This document shows positions 32,837-40,894 of a stretch of 64,000 bases of DNA, in pieces. The position numbers and the translations under genes are program-made. Under the pieces are notes generated by a model. That model was not told the DNA's origin and did no database searches. It saw only the letters and a list, made by a program, of their open reading frames with translations. The DNA is from Gemmatimonas sp. (lineage in GTDB: Bacteria; Gemmatimonadota; Gemmatimonadetes; Gemmatimonadales; Gemmatimonadaceae). The DNA is taken from assembly GCF_031426495.1 (NCBI RefSeq), contig NZ_JANPLK010000040.1, forward strand, positions 136,283 through 200,282, in the 5' to 3' direction. Position 1 is the stretch's first letter; each line of letters begins with the position of its first letter.

Positions 32837-33646
32837 TCAGTCACCTCCCGGCGCACGACACGGCGACGCGCTGAGTGCAGTCGAGATCGACGCGGGCGTC
32901 GGACGTGCAGTCGAGTCCGGGGCTGTAAAGATCGCCACGTACTCCGACGGTGCGGTCTTGGTGAACGACCGTTGTCGATAGCCCACAGCCGCCAACTCGC
33001 AGCGCAACAGGGACGGCGGCGTGCCGTGGCCGTAGGTCGGCCGCTCGAGGTCGAGGATCACGAGGCGTCCACCAGGCCGCATGGCCGTCGCAAGATTCCA
33101 GAGCAGCGCGAAGGGCTGCTCGATCTCGTGATACATGTGAATCATGATGGCCACGTCCACACTGGCCGCCGGCAAACGCGGATCGTGGGCATCGCCGCGT
33201 ACCACCTGGACGTTGCGCAGCCCTTCGCGTCGCACGCGGCGCTGCAGCAACGCGAGGTAATCGGGCATGATGTCTTGCCCATACACCTGGCCGGTGGCAC
33301 CTACCACGGGCGACAGTCGTGTCACGTAGTAGCCATCCCCTGCGCCGATGTCGGCGATGCGCTGTCCGCGACCGATCTTGGCCAGTTGCACCACGCGCGC
33401 GAACTCGCCGACGTCGTCGCGATCGTCCTCATCGCTCCATCTCGGCGCGACGATATCCGCCACCGGTCGCATTGGGCTCGGAAAGGCGCGCGCCGGCTCG
33501 CCGGGCGGCGCCGCCGGACCGACCGTATCCTGTGCGGTTCCGCTCGTACCCGATGCCGCGCGCTCGGCGCGATCCGCGCGATCTACCGCAGCGCCGCACG
33601 CCACGGCGGCAACGATTAACAGTAGCGACCACTTGACGCGAATCAT
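32837..33646 (-). CDS. SAM methyltransferase-fold protein with lipoprotein-type signal
   Basis: 269 residues. The N-terminus looks like an export signal with a lipobox-like Cys (LLLIVAAVACGAA, C17), then a ~50-residue Pro/Ala/Gly linker. From about 75 on it is a class I methyltransferase: RIADIGAGDGYYVTRLSP (motif I), VYGQDIMP, VVRGDAHDPRLP, DVAIMIHMYHEI (motif IV), GGRLVILDLERP. All SAM-binding motifs look intact, which is odd for a periplasmic or lipid-anchored protein because SAM is cytoplasmic. Similar exported methyltransferases are annotated in many Gram-negatives without known function. Its start overlaps the CNNM stop as ATGA. Confidence 0.83.
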   Translation of the reverse strand: MIRVKWSLLLIVAAVACGAAVDRADRAERAASGTSGTAQDTVGPAAPPGEPARAFPSPMRPVADIVAPRWSDEDDRDDVGEFARVVQLAKIGRGQRIADIGAGDGYYVTRLSPVVGATGQVYGQDIMPDYLALLQRRVRREGLRNVQVVRGDAHDPRLPAASVDVAIMIHMYHEIEQPFALLWNLATAMRPGGRLVILDLERPTYGHGTPPSLLRCELAAVGYRQRSFTKTAPSEYVAIFTAPDSTARPTPASISTALSASPCRAPGGD

Positions 33647-34998
33647 GATGTGCTCGGTGCTTCGGTTCGCAGGTGCACGCGTAGTGCCGCCACGCGACGG
33701 CCATCCATCGCGACAATTTCGAGTTCACCGCCGGGATAGGTCACGCGATCGCCGACCTTCGGCAGTCGCCCCAGCATCGCGAACGCATAGCCGCCAAGTG
33801 TCGACCAGTCACCTTCGGGAATCGGAAGCTTGTGGTCGGAGCGCACATCGACGAGTGACATGGAGCCGGCGAGTTCAAGGACGCCATCGAAGAGCAGGGC
33901 ATCGCGTGACAGCGGATCGTACTCGTCGGCAATGTCGCCGATGACTTCCTCCACGAGATCTTCCATCGTCACGATCCCTGCGGTGCCGCCGTACTCGTCG
34001 AGGACGACGGCAAGGTGCGCGCGCGTGCGTCGCAGATCATCCAGCACGCGTTCGGCCGCGCGCGTGGCCGGCACGAACATCGGTTCACGCAGGTGATCGC
34101 GCAGCGAGAACGACTCGGGGTGTTCATCGAGCCAGAAGTCTTTCGCGAGAAAGACACCCACGATGTCGTCGGGCGTTTCGCGGTATACCGGATAGCGCGA
34201 GTAGCGCTCGCGGCGCAGCGTTGCGATCAGCTCGTCGAGCTCCACGTCTTCGGCGATCGCGATCATATCGGTGCGCGGACGCATCACATCGAGCGCCTTC
34301 TTGTTGTGAAAGTCGAACACGCCGGCCAGCATGGCCGAGTCGGACTCGTCGAGCGTGCCGTGTGCGCGCGCCTGCATCACCAACAGCCGCAGCTCTTCCG
34401 GGCTGTGCACATGTCCCCCCTCGGACACGGGCTCGACGCCGAGCAGCTTGAGTAGTCGGTTGGCGGTGCCGTTCAGCATGCCGATGAACGGCGACATGAC
34501 GCGCGAGAAAAGCATGAGCGGGCGGACCACCCAGCGGCTCACCGTTTCCGGACGTGCGAGGGCAATCGACTTCGGGGCCAGCTCACCGAGCACGATGTGC
34601 AGGAAGGTGATGACCAGGAACGCGACCGCGATCCCGGCGCCCGTGTGCACCGCACCATTCGCGGGCTCGACGCCCACCACGTGCAGGGCGCGGTCGACCA
34701 GCACCGCGATGGCCGGCTCACCGATCCAGCCAAGGGCGAGAGACGCGAGGGTAATACCGAGCTGGGTCCCGGAGATGTACCGATCCAGCTGACTCAGGGC
34801 ACGTTGCACCACCTTCGCACTGCTGTCCCCCTCGGCGGCCATCTGATCGATGCGGCTTCGCCGGACCGCCACCAGCGCAAATTCCGCCGCGACGAAGAAG
34901 GCATTGAGCAGGACCAGCAGGAGCACGACGAGCAATCGGCCCGAAGCCACCCCGAACGTGAGTTCGTGGACGACGGGCAAAGAAGGGTCAGCAAGCAT
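33643..34998 (-). CDS. CNNM/CorC-type transporter-associated membrane protein (hemolysin family)
   Basis: 451 residues from ATG 34998; the longer open frame upstream is antisense to pilS and rejected. A DUF21 membrane domain fills about 15-190 (LLVVLLLVLLNAFFVAAEFALVAVRR, ITFLHIVLGELAPKSIAL with the conserved ELxPK). Two CBS motifs follow (about 210-330; VMRPRTDMIAIAED, YSRYPVYRETPDDIVGVFLAKD, VVLDEYGGTAGIVTMEDLVEEVIGDI). A C-terminal CorC_HlyC/FAD-like domain closes it (YAFAMLGRLPKVGD). Family members export Mg2+/Co2+ or regulate divalent cation transport. It is divergent from pilS. Confidence 0.92.
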   Translation of the reverse strand: MLADPSLPVVHELTFGVASGRLLVVLLLVLLNAFFVAAEFALVAVRRSRIDQMAAEGDSSAKVVQRALSQLDRYISGTQLGITLASLALGWIGEPAIAVLVDRALHVVGVEPANGAVHTGAGIAVAFLVITFLHIVLGELAPKSIALARPETVSRWVVRPLMLFSRVMSPFIGMLNGTANRLLKLLGVEPVSEGGHVHSPEELRLLVMQARAHGTLDESDSAMLAGVFDFHNKKALDVMRPRTDMIAIAEDVELDELIATLRRERYSRYPVYRETPDDIVGVFLAKDFWLDEHPESFSLRDHLREPMFVPATRAAERVLDDLRRTRAHLAVVLDEYGGTAGIVTMEDLVEEVIGDIADEYDPLSRDALLFDGVLELAGSMSLVDVRSDHKLPIPEGDWSTLGGYAFAMLGRLPKVGDRVTYPGGELEIVAMDGRRVAALRVHLRTEAPSTS

Positions 34999-35100
34999 AC
35001 TGAAAGGAAACGGACACGCGGGTGATTCGTCAGGGTAGTGCAATCTGCAAGAGTGCCGGGCATTCCGCTTCTGCGGCATTCTGCAAGACTCACGACTTCT

Positions 35101-36900
35101 GTGCGCTATACCCCCGCGATCCCGCAGGTCCCGATTCAGGAGATGCTCGACCCGCGCCGTGTACTGCGCTGGGTCTGGCTCGGCCGTGTCGTGTTGTCCT
35201 GTGCGATTCTGGTGGCGGCGGTGTTCGTCTGGAGCGAGGCGGCCCCCAGCGACACCCTGGTCGCGACGCTGGCGTTCGCCGGCGCAACCCTCGCGACCAT
35301 TGGTTCTGCGCTCTACGGCGAATTCGAACGCCGCGCGCTGAGTCTGCGCTTCTATGGACTGCAGTGCGCGATCGACTTGGCATTGGTAACCGCCGTCGTG
35401 CACATCACGGGCGGCTGGAGCTCCCAGTTCGCTGCCCTGTACATCTTGGTGATCGCCAGCGCGGCGCTGCTGTTGCCCTTTCGCGGCGGGCTGGCGGTCG
35501 CGGGTGGTGCGTGCCTGCTGTACGCGGCCGATGTCCTCCTGCTGCGACCGGGAACGCCGTACGTCGGTATCTCCGTGCAGATCGCGGTCTTCGTCGTGGT
35601 GGCCCTCGGCTCCGGATACGTCTCCTCGCGGTTGCGGCAGGCGGGTGTGGGACGCGAGGCGCTCGCCGCGCAGTTGGTGAAGGTGCAGCTCGAAGCGGCC
35701 GACATCCTGCGAACGATTCGTTCCGGTATCATGACGGTCGATGCGCAGGGAAGGCTCCTGTACGCCAATCCCGCCGCGTCCGATCTGCTCGGGATCGATC
35801 TGCGGTCGCTCGTTGGGCGGCCGGTGCTCCACACGTTGCTCGGTGTATCGCCGCAACTGGCCACGCTGCTCGAGCAGTCGTCGCGCGACGGCGTCCGGAC
35901 CACGCGGGCTGAAGGGGTGATTCACCGGGATGGCGAAACGGTCGAGATCGGTGTCACCACCACGATTGCGAACGGTACACGCCAAGACGGCGGTGTCACG
36001 GCGACCGCCATCTTCCAGGACATCTCGGACAGCAAGCGCATTCAGGCGTTGCACATTCGCGCCGAGCGCCTGCAGGCCGTGGCTGAACTGAGCGCTTCCT
36101 TGGCCCACGAGATCCGGAATCCGCTGGCCTCGATCCGCAGCGCGACCGAACAGCTAGCACGTCGCCGTGCCCGATCGCTGGAGCCGACGGCCGACGATGA
36201 CGACGAGCGGATTCTGCACGACCTCGTGGTGCGCGAAGCCGATCGGCTCAGTCGCCTGCTTGCGGACTTCCTCGACTTCGCTCGGGCACGCGTTACGCGC
36301 GTAAGCCGCGTCGATCTGGGGGCGATCGTGAACGCCGCGGCGATGATCGCAGCTTCGCATCCCGATCGGCGCGCCGGCGTGCAAGTGCAGGTGAGCGTGG
36401 CGCCGGAACTGCCGCCGGTGGAAGGCGACGAGGATCTGCTGCATCGCGCCGTGTTCAATCTCGTGCTCAACGCCGTGCAGGCGGTCGGGCCCGAGGGGCA
36501 CGTGTTCATCGAGGTCGACCGCTATCGCCCGGCCGGCGAGCATGGCGCGGCGTCGGCGATGCTGACCGGTGAGTTGCTGACCGTGAGTGTGACCGATGAC
36601 GGTCCCGGCGTTCCACTGGAGTTGAAGGACCGGCTGTTCGAACCGTTCGTGACCGGCAAGGCCGGTGGCACCGGGCTCGGACTCCCGGTGGTGCATCGCG
36701 CCGTCGAGGCGCATCGCGGCGTGGTGCTCGTCGACTCGCTCACCCGCGGGACGCGGTTCACGATGCTGCTGCCGATCGCCAGCGACAACGGCTCGTCGCG
36801 TCGCGGTGAAACGCCCGTGCACAATGCTGTCCCCTTCGAGCCGCATCAGGACGATGCCGCCGACGATCTGCTTCCTCGCCTTACTGGAGTTGCACCGTGA
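35101..36900 (+). CDS. pilS: Type IV pilus sensor kinase PilS
   Basis: About 599 residues from GTG 35101 (GTG 35038 and ATG 35143 are alternatives). Several membrane helices occupy roughly residues 25-185, the typical six-helix PilS sensor. A PAS domain follows (about 205-315, IRSGIMTVDAQGRLLYANPAA). HisKA has H336 in SLAHEIRNPLASI, and the HATPase ends with DDGPGVP and GKAGGTGLGLPVV. In Pseudomonas and Myxococcus PilS monitors pilin in the membrane and phosphorylates PilR. Its stop overlaps pilR (GTGA) and pilins follow directly, so the assignment by context is firm. Confidence 0.92.
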   Translation: MRYTPAIPQVPIQEMLDPRRVLRWVWLGRVVLSCAILVAAVFVWSEAAPSDTLVATLAFAGATLATIGSALYGEFERRALSLRFYGLQCAIDLALVTAVVHITGGWSSQFAALYILVIASAALLLPFRGGLAVAGGACLLYAADVLLLRPGTPYVGISVQIAVFVVVALGSGYVSSRLRQAGVGREALAAQLVKVQLEAADILRTIRSGIMTVDAQGRLLYANPAASDLLGIDLRSLVGRPVLHTLLGVSPQLATLLEQSSRDGVRTTRAEGVIHRDGETVEIGVTTTIANGTRQDGGVTATAIFQDISDSKRIQALHIRAERLQAVAELSASLAHEIRNPLASIRSATEQLARRRARSLEPTADDDDERILHDLVVREADRLSRLLADFLDFARARVTRVSRVDLGAIVNAAAMIAASHPDRRAGVQVQVSVAPELPPVEGDEDLLHRAVFNLVLNAVQAVGPEGHVFIEVDRYRPAGEHGAASAMLTGELLTVSVTDDGPGVPLELKDRLFEPFVTGKAGGTGLGLPVVHRAVEAHRGVVLVDSLTRGTRFTMLLPIASDNGSSRRGETPVHNAVPFEPHQDDAADDLLPRLTGVAP

Positions 36901-38279
36901 TCCCTCCCGCGCTCACCGGTGACGCACCGCGCGTGCTCATCGTGGACGACGAAACGGGCATTCTCGATTCGTTGCGCATTCTGCTCAAGAACGAGGGTTT
37001 CATCCCCTTCACGGCCCATGGTGGCCGTGCCGGCGTGGAGCGCATTCCCGAGCTGCGGCCGGACATCGTGCTCACCGACGTGCGGATGCCCGATGTGAGT
37101 GGCGTGCAGGTGTTGAGCACGGCGCGTCAGGTCGATCCCGATGTGCCGGTGATTCTGATGACGGCGCAGGCCACGTTGCAGTCCGCCATGCAGGCCGTGA
37201 ACGAGGGCGCGTTCTACTACATCCAAAAGCCGTTTCGTAACGACGAGCTGCTGGCCATCCTGCGTCGTGCCGCCGAGCATCGAAAGCTGCGCGCGGAGAA
37301 CACCACGCTGAAGCAGGAGATCAAGCGGCGCGAGCGCACGACCAGCGGCCGTCCGATCGGACGCAGCAAGTCGTGGCTCGACGTGCTGCGTCTCGCCGAA
37401 ACCGTCGCCCCCACGGATTCCACGGTGCTGATCACCGGAGAGTCGGGTACCGGCAAGGAAGTGATCGCGCGATACATCCATGAGTTGAGCACGCGAGCGG
37501 ACCACAGCTTTCTGTCCATCAACTGCGGTGCACTCCCGGAATCTTTGCTGGAGAGTGAACTCTTCGGTCATGTGAAGGGCTCGTTCACCGGCGCAGTCAA
37601 GGACAAGACCGGCCTCTTCACCGCGGCCAATCAGGGCACGTTCTTCCTCGACGAAATCGGCGAGACGACCGCGTCGATCCAGGTGAAACTACTGCGTGTC
37701 TTGCAGCAGCGTGAAGTGATTCCTGTCGGTGCTACGGAAGCCGTATCGGTGGATACGCGCGTCCTCGCAGCCACCAATCGCGATCTGGAAGAGGAGATCA
37801 AGCGCGGCAGCTTCCGGCCCGACCTCTTCTATCGACTCAACGTGATCGCGGTGCACTTACCGCCGCTCCGTCAGCGTCAGGACGACATCCCGTTGTTGGC
37901 GGAGTCGTTCCTCGCCCGCAGCGCGTTGCTGCGCCATGAAGGCGTGAAGATGCTACGTGACGATACACTCGACGCACTGATGGCATACGCGTGGCCAGGC
38001 AACGTGCGTGAGCTCGAGAACGCGCTTGAACGCGCCGTGATCCTGTCCACCGGCTCGGTGATCGATCCTGACGCCTTGCCCGAGCGCGTGACGGCCCGCC
38101 GGGCCGAGCCGCTGGTGAGTGAACGCACGCCGGTGTCGCCCACGCTTGAAGCCATCGAGCGCGCGTACATCCAGTGGGTGCTGCAGAACGAAGGTGGCAA
38201 CAAGAGTCGCGCAGCCGACATGCTCGGCATCGATCCGTCCACACTGTATCGCAAACTTGCCCGCTACGGAGAAGCCTGA
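36897..38279 (+). CDS. pilR: Sigma-54-dependent response regulator PilR
   Basis: 460 residues from GTG 36897. Receiver with D61 (LTDVRMPDVSG) and K111. The AAA+ domain has Walker A GESGTGKE (181-188), the sigma-54 contact loop GSFTGA (228-233, where the usual GAFTGA has Ser for Ala) and a Walker B in FFLDEIG. A Fis-type helix-turn-helix sits at the end (NKSRAADMLGIDPSTLYRKL). It should activate sigma-54 RNA polymerase at pilin promoters. Three good -24/-12 sites lie downstream, each in front of a pilin gene, which directly supports this role. Confidence 0.95.
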   Translation: MIPPALTGDAPRVLIVDDETGILDSLRILLKNEGFIPFTAHGGRAGVERIPELRPDIVLTDVRMPDVSGVQVLSTARQVDPDVPVILMTAQATLQSAMQAVNEGAFYYIQKPFRNDELLAILRRAAEHRKLRAENTTLKQEIKRRERTTSGRPIGRSKSWLDVLRLAETVAPTDSTVLITGESGTGKEVIARYIHELSTRADHSFLSINCGALPESLLESELFGHVKGSFTGAVKDKTGLFTAANQGTFFLDEIGETTASIQVKLLRVLQQREVIPVGATEAVSVDTRVLAATNRDLEEEIKRGSFRPDLFYRLNVIAVHLPPLRQRQDDIPLLAESFLARSALLRHEGVKMLRDDTLDALMAYAWPGNVRELENALERAVILSTGSVIDPDALPERVTARRAEPLVSERTPVSPTLEAIERAYIQWVLQNEGGNKSRAADMLGIDPSTLYRKLARYGEA

Positions 38280-38281
38280 TC

Positions 38282-38653
38282 ATGCCCACACGGATGCGAC
38301 GCCGCACCGGTTTCACGATCATCGAATTGCTGATCGTGGTGCTGATCATCGGCATTCTGGCGTCGGTGGCGATTGCGAAGTTCGGTGAGTCGAAGCGCCG
38401 GGCCTATCTGACGGCGATGAAGTCGGATCTGCGCGGACTCGCCACCGTTGCCGAGTCGCGCTACACGTCGGACAACTCGTACGAGAGTGTCGTGGCGCCG
38501 CAGGGGTCGGACGGTGTCACGCTCACCTTCGTCGGGACGGCGTCGGGATGGTCTGCGACGGCGACACATGCGGGCGTACCAGGCGTCGTCTGCACCATTG
38601 CGGCCGGGTCGTCGCTCGCGGCGAACGCGCCGGGCGAAGCGGTCTGCCAGTAG
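38282..38653 (+). CDS. Type IVa pilin, divergent paralog
   Basis: 123 residues starting two bases after the pilR stop. A class III prepilin leader (MPTRMRRRTG, longer than in the three downstream copies) is cut before F11; the mature helix FTIIELLIVVLIIGILASVA keeps the Glu at +5. The globular part parallels the downstream pilins (TAMKSDLRGLATVAESRYTSDN, SDGVTLTFVGTASGW) and ends with a Cys pair (VVCTI and VCQ), but is clearly divergent in sequence. It has no sigma-54 site of its own in front and should be transcribed from the pilSR promoter, perhaps as a minor pilin or a low-level alternative subunit. Confidence 0.92.
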   Translation: MPTRMRRRTGFTIIELLIVVLIIGILASVAIAKFGESKRRAYLTAMKSDLRGLATVAESRYTSDNSYESVVAPQGSDGVTLTFVGTASGWSATATHAGVPGVVCTIAAGSSLAANAPGEAVCQ

Positions 38654-38880
38654 CACTCGCGGCGCGTGGCACGTGAAGGTGGCACGTCACGCGTGGCCCG
38701 TTTGTCACGCGTAGCGCACGGTCGTTACACCGCCGGAATGCGCGCAAAATGCTCTGGGCGCGACGGTCCTTGCACGCTGCAAAGAACCTTGCGAAAGGCA
38801 AGACGCGGTGCGCCGAGCACGCGGGCGTTGAAATGGTGCAAGTGTTTCAATGACAGTGGGTTAGCGTGGTGCCATCAACC

Positions 38881-38896
38881 TGGCAAGGCAGTTGCC
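38881..38896 (+). promoter_or_regulatory. Sigma-54 promoter of the first tandem pilin
   Basis: TGGCAAGGCAGTTGCC matches the -24/-12 consensus TGGCACG-N4-TTGC with GG at 38882-38883 and GC at 38894-38895, ten bases apart. The expected transcript start is about 12 bases downstream, leaving a ~60-base leader before ATG 38968. The rest of 38654-38967 shows no gene; PilR binding sites are presumably upstream of this element. Confidence 0.85.
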
Positions 38897-38967
38897 ATAA
38901 GCCATGGTGTCGCGTCGGACACCACCACGGGTGACCAGCGTCGCTAGACCCCCACTGGAGAAGTCAT

Positions 38968-39342
38968 ATGAAGCGCACTCGCAAGGGTTTTACCCTCATC
39001 GAACTCCTGATCGTCGTCGTGATCATCGGCATTCTTGCCGCGATCGCAATCCCGAAGTTTGCGGACACGAAGCGCAAGGCGTATGTGACGGCCATGAAGT
39101 CGGATCTGAAGAACATGGTGTCGTCCGCGGAAGCGTACTTCTCGGACAACAACACCTACGCCGGCTACGCGGCTCCGACGGGTTCGTCGGGTGTCTCGCT
39201 GACGTTCGTGGGTTCGGCGACGGGTTGGGCGGGCACGGCGACGCATGCGAACGCGGCCGGCGCCACCTGCTCGATCGGTGCTGGCACGGACACGCCGGCC
39301 GGCCTCGCCGAAGGCCAGCCGGGCGGCGCGACCTGCAAGTAA
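38968..39342 (+). CDS. pilA: Type IVa major pilin, tandem copy 1
   Basis: 124 residues. The leader is MKRTRKG with cleavage before F8 by prepilin peptidase, followed by N-methylation. The mature N-helix (FTLIELLIVVVIIGILAAIA) has Glu at +5, needed for assembly. The globular domain is short (~95 residues) and Gly/Ala/Thr-rich; C101 and C123 should form the C-terminal disulfide loop. It differs from copy 2 at residues 2, 63 and 107 and from copy 3 at 2, 83, 88, 105 and 108. A sigma-54 promoter precedes it and a hairpin follows, so it is a monocistronic, PilR-controlled unit. Confidence 0.96.
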   Translation: MKRTRKGFTLIELLIVVVIIGILAAIAIPKFADTKRKAYVTAMKSDLKNMVSSAEAYFSDNNTYAGYAAPTGSSGVSLTFVGSATGWAGTATHANAAGATCSIGAGTDTPAGLAEGQPGGATCK

Positions 39343-39397
39343 TGTCTCACGATGGCGAAGCACTGCTTCGCCTCGTGTAGGACAACCTGAAGGGGGG

Positions 39398-39426
39398 AAG
39401 GGGTCGAGCGTTTGCTCGGCCCCTTT
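39398..39426 (+). terminator. Terminator-like hairpin after pilin copy 1
   Basis: Twelve-base-pair stem 39398-39409 with 39414-39425, one G-U pair, GTTT loop, followed by only a short T-run. Similar-positioned hairpins follow the other two copies. Confidence 0.7.
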
Positions 39427-39586
39427 GCCGTTCCCGCTCCCCTCGTCGGCAGCGATCCGCGTGACTCGGGGCGAATCAGGGCATTCTGCGGAAAGATCGC
39501 GTAATGACAGGGTGTCCGCGACACGCGGTGTTCGCGGCGAACTCGTAACACCATTGATTTGAGCGACTTGTGCCGGTGCGTGCGCG

Positions 39587-39602
39587 TGGTACGCGCTGTG
39601 CC
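39587..39602 (+). promoter_or_regulatory. Sigma-54 promoter of the second tandem pilin
   Basis: TGGTACGCGCTGTGCC has GG at 39588-39589 and GC at 39600-39601 with the required ten-base spacing. It predicts a ~50-base leader before ATG 39662. The rest of 39343-39661 holds the previous terminator and no gene. Confidence 0.8.
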
Positions 39603-39661
39603 TTGATGCCAGTCGACGACGCGGGCATCTGGTTCGCGCGCCTTCTTCTACGGAGCTCATC

Positions 39662-40036
39662 ATGAATCGCACGCGCAAGGGCTTTACCCTCATCGAACTC
39701 CTGATCGTCGTCGTCATCATCGGCATTCTCGCCGCGATCGCGATCCCGAAGTTCGCCGACACCAAGCGCAAGGCCTACGTGACGGCCATGAAGTCGGACC
39801 TGAAGAACATGGTGTCGTCGGCTGAAGCGTATTTCTCGGATAACAACAGCTACGCGGGCTATGCGGCACCGACCGGTTCATCGGGTGTCTCGCTAACGTT
39901 CGTGGGTTCGGCGACGGGTTGGGCGGGCACGGCGACGCATGCGAACGCGGCCGGCGCTACCTGTTCGATCGGCGCTGGCTCGGACACGCCGGCTGGTCTC
40001 GCCGAAGGACAGCCGGGCGGCGCCACCTGCAAGTAA
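39662..40036 (+). CDS. pilA: Type IVa major pilin, tandem copy 2
   Basis: 124 residues, same layout as copy 1: leader MNRTRKG, F8 start of the mature helix, E12 at mature position +5, C101-C123 loop. Only three residues differ from copy 1, whereas I count about 28 silent codon changes, so protein sequence is conserved against long divergence. Codons 79-99 are identical in copies 1 and 2 at the DNA level. It has its own sigma-54 promoter and a strong terminator. Confidence 0.96.
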   Translation: MNRTRKGFTLIELLIVVVIIGILAAIAIPKFADTKRKAYVTAMKSDLKNMVSSAEAYFSDNNSYAGYAAPTGSSGVSLTFVGSATGWAGTATHANAAGATCSIGAGSDTPAGLAEGQPGGATCK

Positions 40037-40070
40037 TGGCCGTGGCGGCGTAGCGCCGCTGCCGCGCGTA

Positions 40071-40100
40071 AAAGGGGTCGGGCTCTTGCCCGACCCCTTT
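40071..40100 (+). terminator. Intrinsic terminator after pilin copy 2
   Basis: Perfect 13-bp stem 40071-40083 with 40088-40100, loop tctt, arm ending in TTT then gtcgtt. Confidence 0.85.
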
Positions 40101-40254
40101 GTCGTTGGTGGTCACGCGTACGTGGTGTGCGCACGTGGAGATGCCGTTGCACATTGCGTGAAATTCGCGAAATGAAAGCAATCGCGCGCCGGCCCTTCCG
40201 CGCGTCACGAATGGAAAGCGTTCAGCATCAATAGCTTGCGCGAACTGCGCGCGG

Positions 40255-40270
40255 TGGTACGCACGTTGCC
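40255..40270 (+). promoter_or_regulatory. Sigma-54 promoter of the third tandem pilin
   Basis: TGGTACGCACGTTGCC has GG at 40256-40257 and GC at 40268-40269, ten bases apart, and a full TTGC at -12. It predicts a ~52-base leader before ATG 40333. Confidence 0.85.
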
Positions 40271-40332
40271 ATTCATCGAGTCAACGAAACGGGCATCGAG
40301 GCCCGGTCGGACCCCCCGAATGGAGACGGATC

Positions 40333-40707
40333 ATGCAGCGCACGCGCAAGGGCTTTACCCTCATCGAACTTCTCATCGTCGTCGTGATCATCGGCATTCT
40401 CGCCGCGATCGCGATCCCGAAGTTTGCCGACACCAAGCGCAAGGCGTACGTGACGGCCATGAAGTCGGACCTGAAGAACATGGTATCGTCGGCCGAAGCG
40501 TACTTCTCGGACAACAACACGTACGCCGGCTATGCGGCACCGACCGGTTCGTCGGGCGTTTCGCTGACCTTCGTTGGCGCAGCGACGGGTTGGTCTGGTA
40601 CCGCCACGCACGCCAACGCGGCGGGCGCGACCTGCTCGATCGGAACGGGCACCAGCACGCCGGCCGGCCTCGCCGAAGGCCAGCCGGGCGGCGCCACCTG
40701 CAAGTAA
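40333..40707 (+). CDS. pilA: Type IVa major pilin, tandem copy 3
   Basis: 124 residues with leader MQRTRKG. The N-helix and residues 9-82 match copy 1 exactly, while 83 (Ala), 88 (Ser), 105 (Thr) and 108 (Ser) distinguish it, all in or near the surface-exposed C-terminal region before the C101-C123 loop or inside it. It has its own sigma-54 promoter and a downstream hairpin. It is the most diverged of the three and may give a slightly different pilus surface. Confidence 0.96.
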   Translation: MQRTRKGFTLIELLIVVVIIGILAAIAIPKFADTKRKAYVTAMKSDLKNMVSSAEAYFSDNNTYAGYAAPTGSSGVSLTFVGAATGWSGTATHANAAGATCSIGTGTSTPAGLAEGQPGGATCK

Positions 40708-40790
40708 GACAGGCGTGACTGCATCGGCGGTGCGCGTGGTCGCACTCACGAGGTAGCACCGAGGCGTCGCGGGTCACCGCGGGCCTCGCG

Positions 40791-40820
40791 AGAGGGGCCG
40801 AGCAGATGCTCGGCCCCTCT
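40791..40820 (+). terminator. Terminator-like hairpin after pilin copy 3
   Basis: Twelve-base-pair GC-rich stem 40791-40802 with 40809-40820, loop cagatg, followed by tt only. Confidence 0.65.
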
Positions 40821-40894
40821 TGGCTATGCTGGGATTTCACCCGTGATGCTGCTACCCCGTTGCCACGGACGCTCGCGGCACGCATCCTCCGCAG

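Noticed and set aside
34999..36108. Upstream extension of the CNNM gene over pilS
   Set aside because: The extra residues are low-complexity Arg/Gln/Asp shadow of pilS; the membrane domain starts right after ATG 34998.
38968..40707. CRISPR or generic direct-repeat array
   Set aside because: The repeated units are whole pilin genes with promoters and terminators, not short repeats with spacers.
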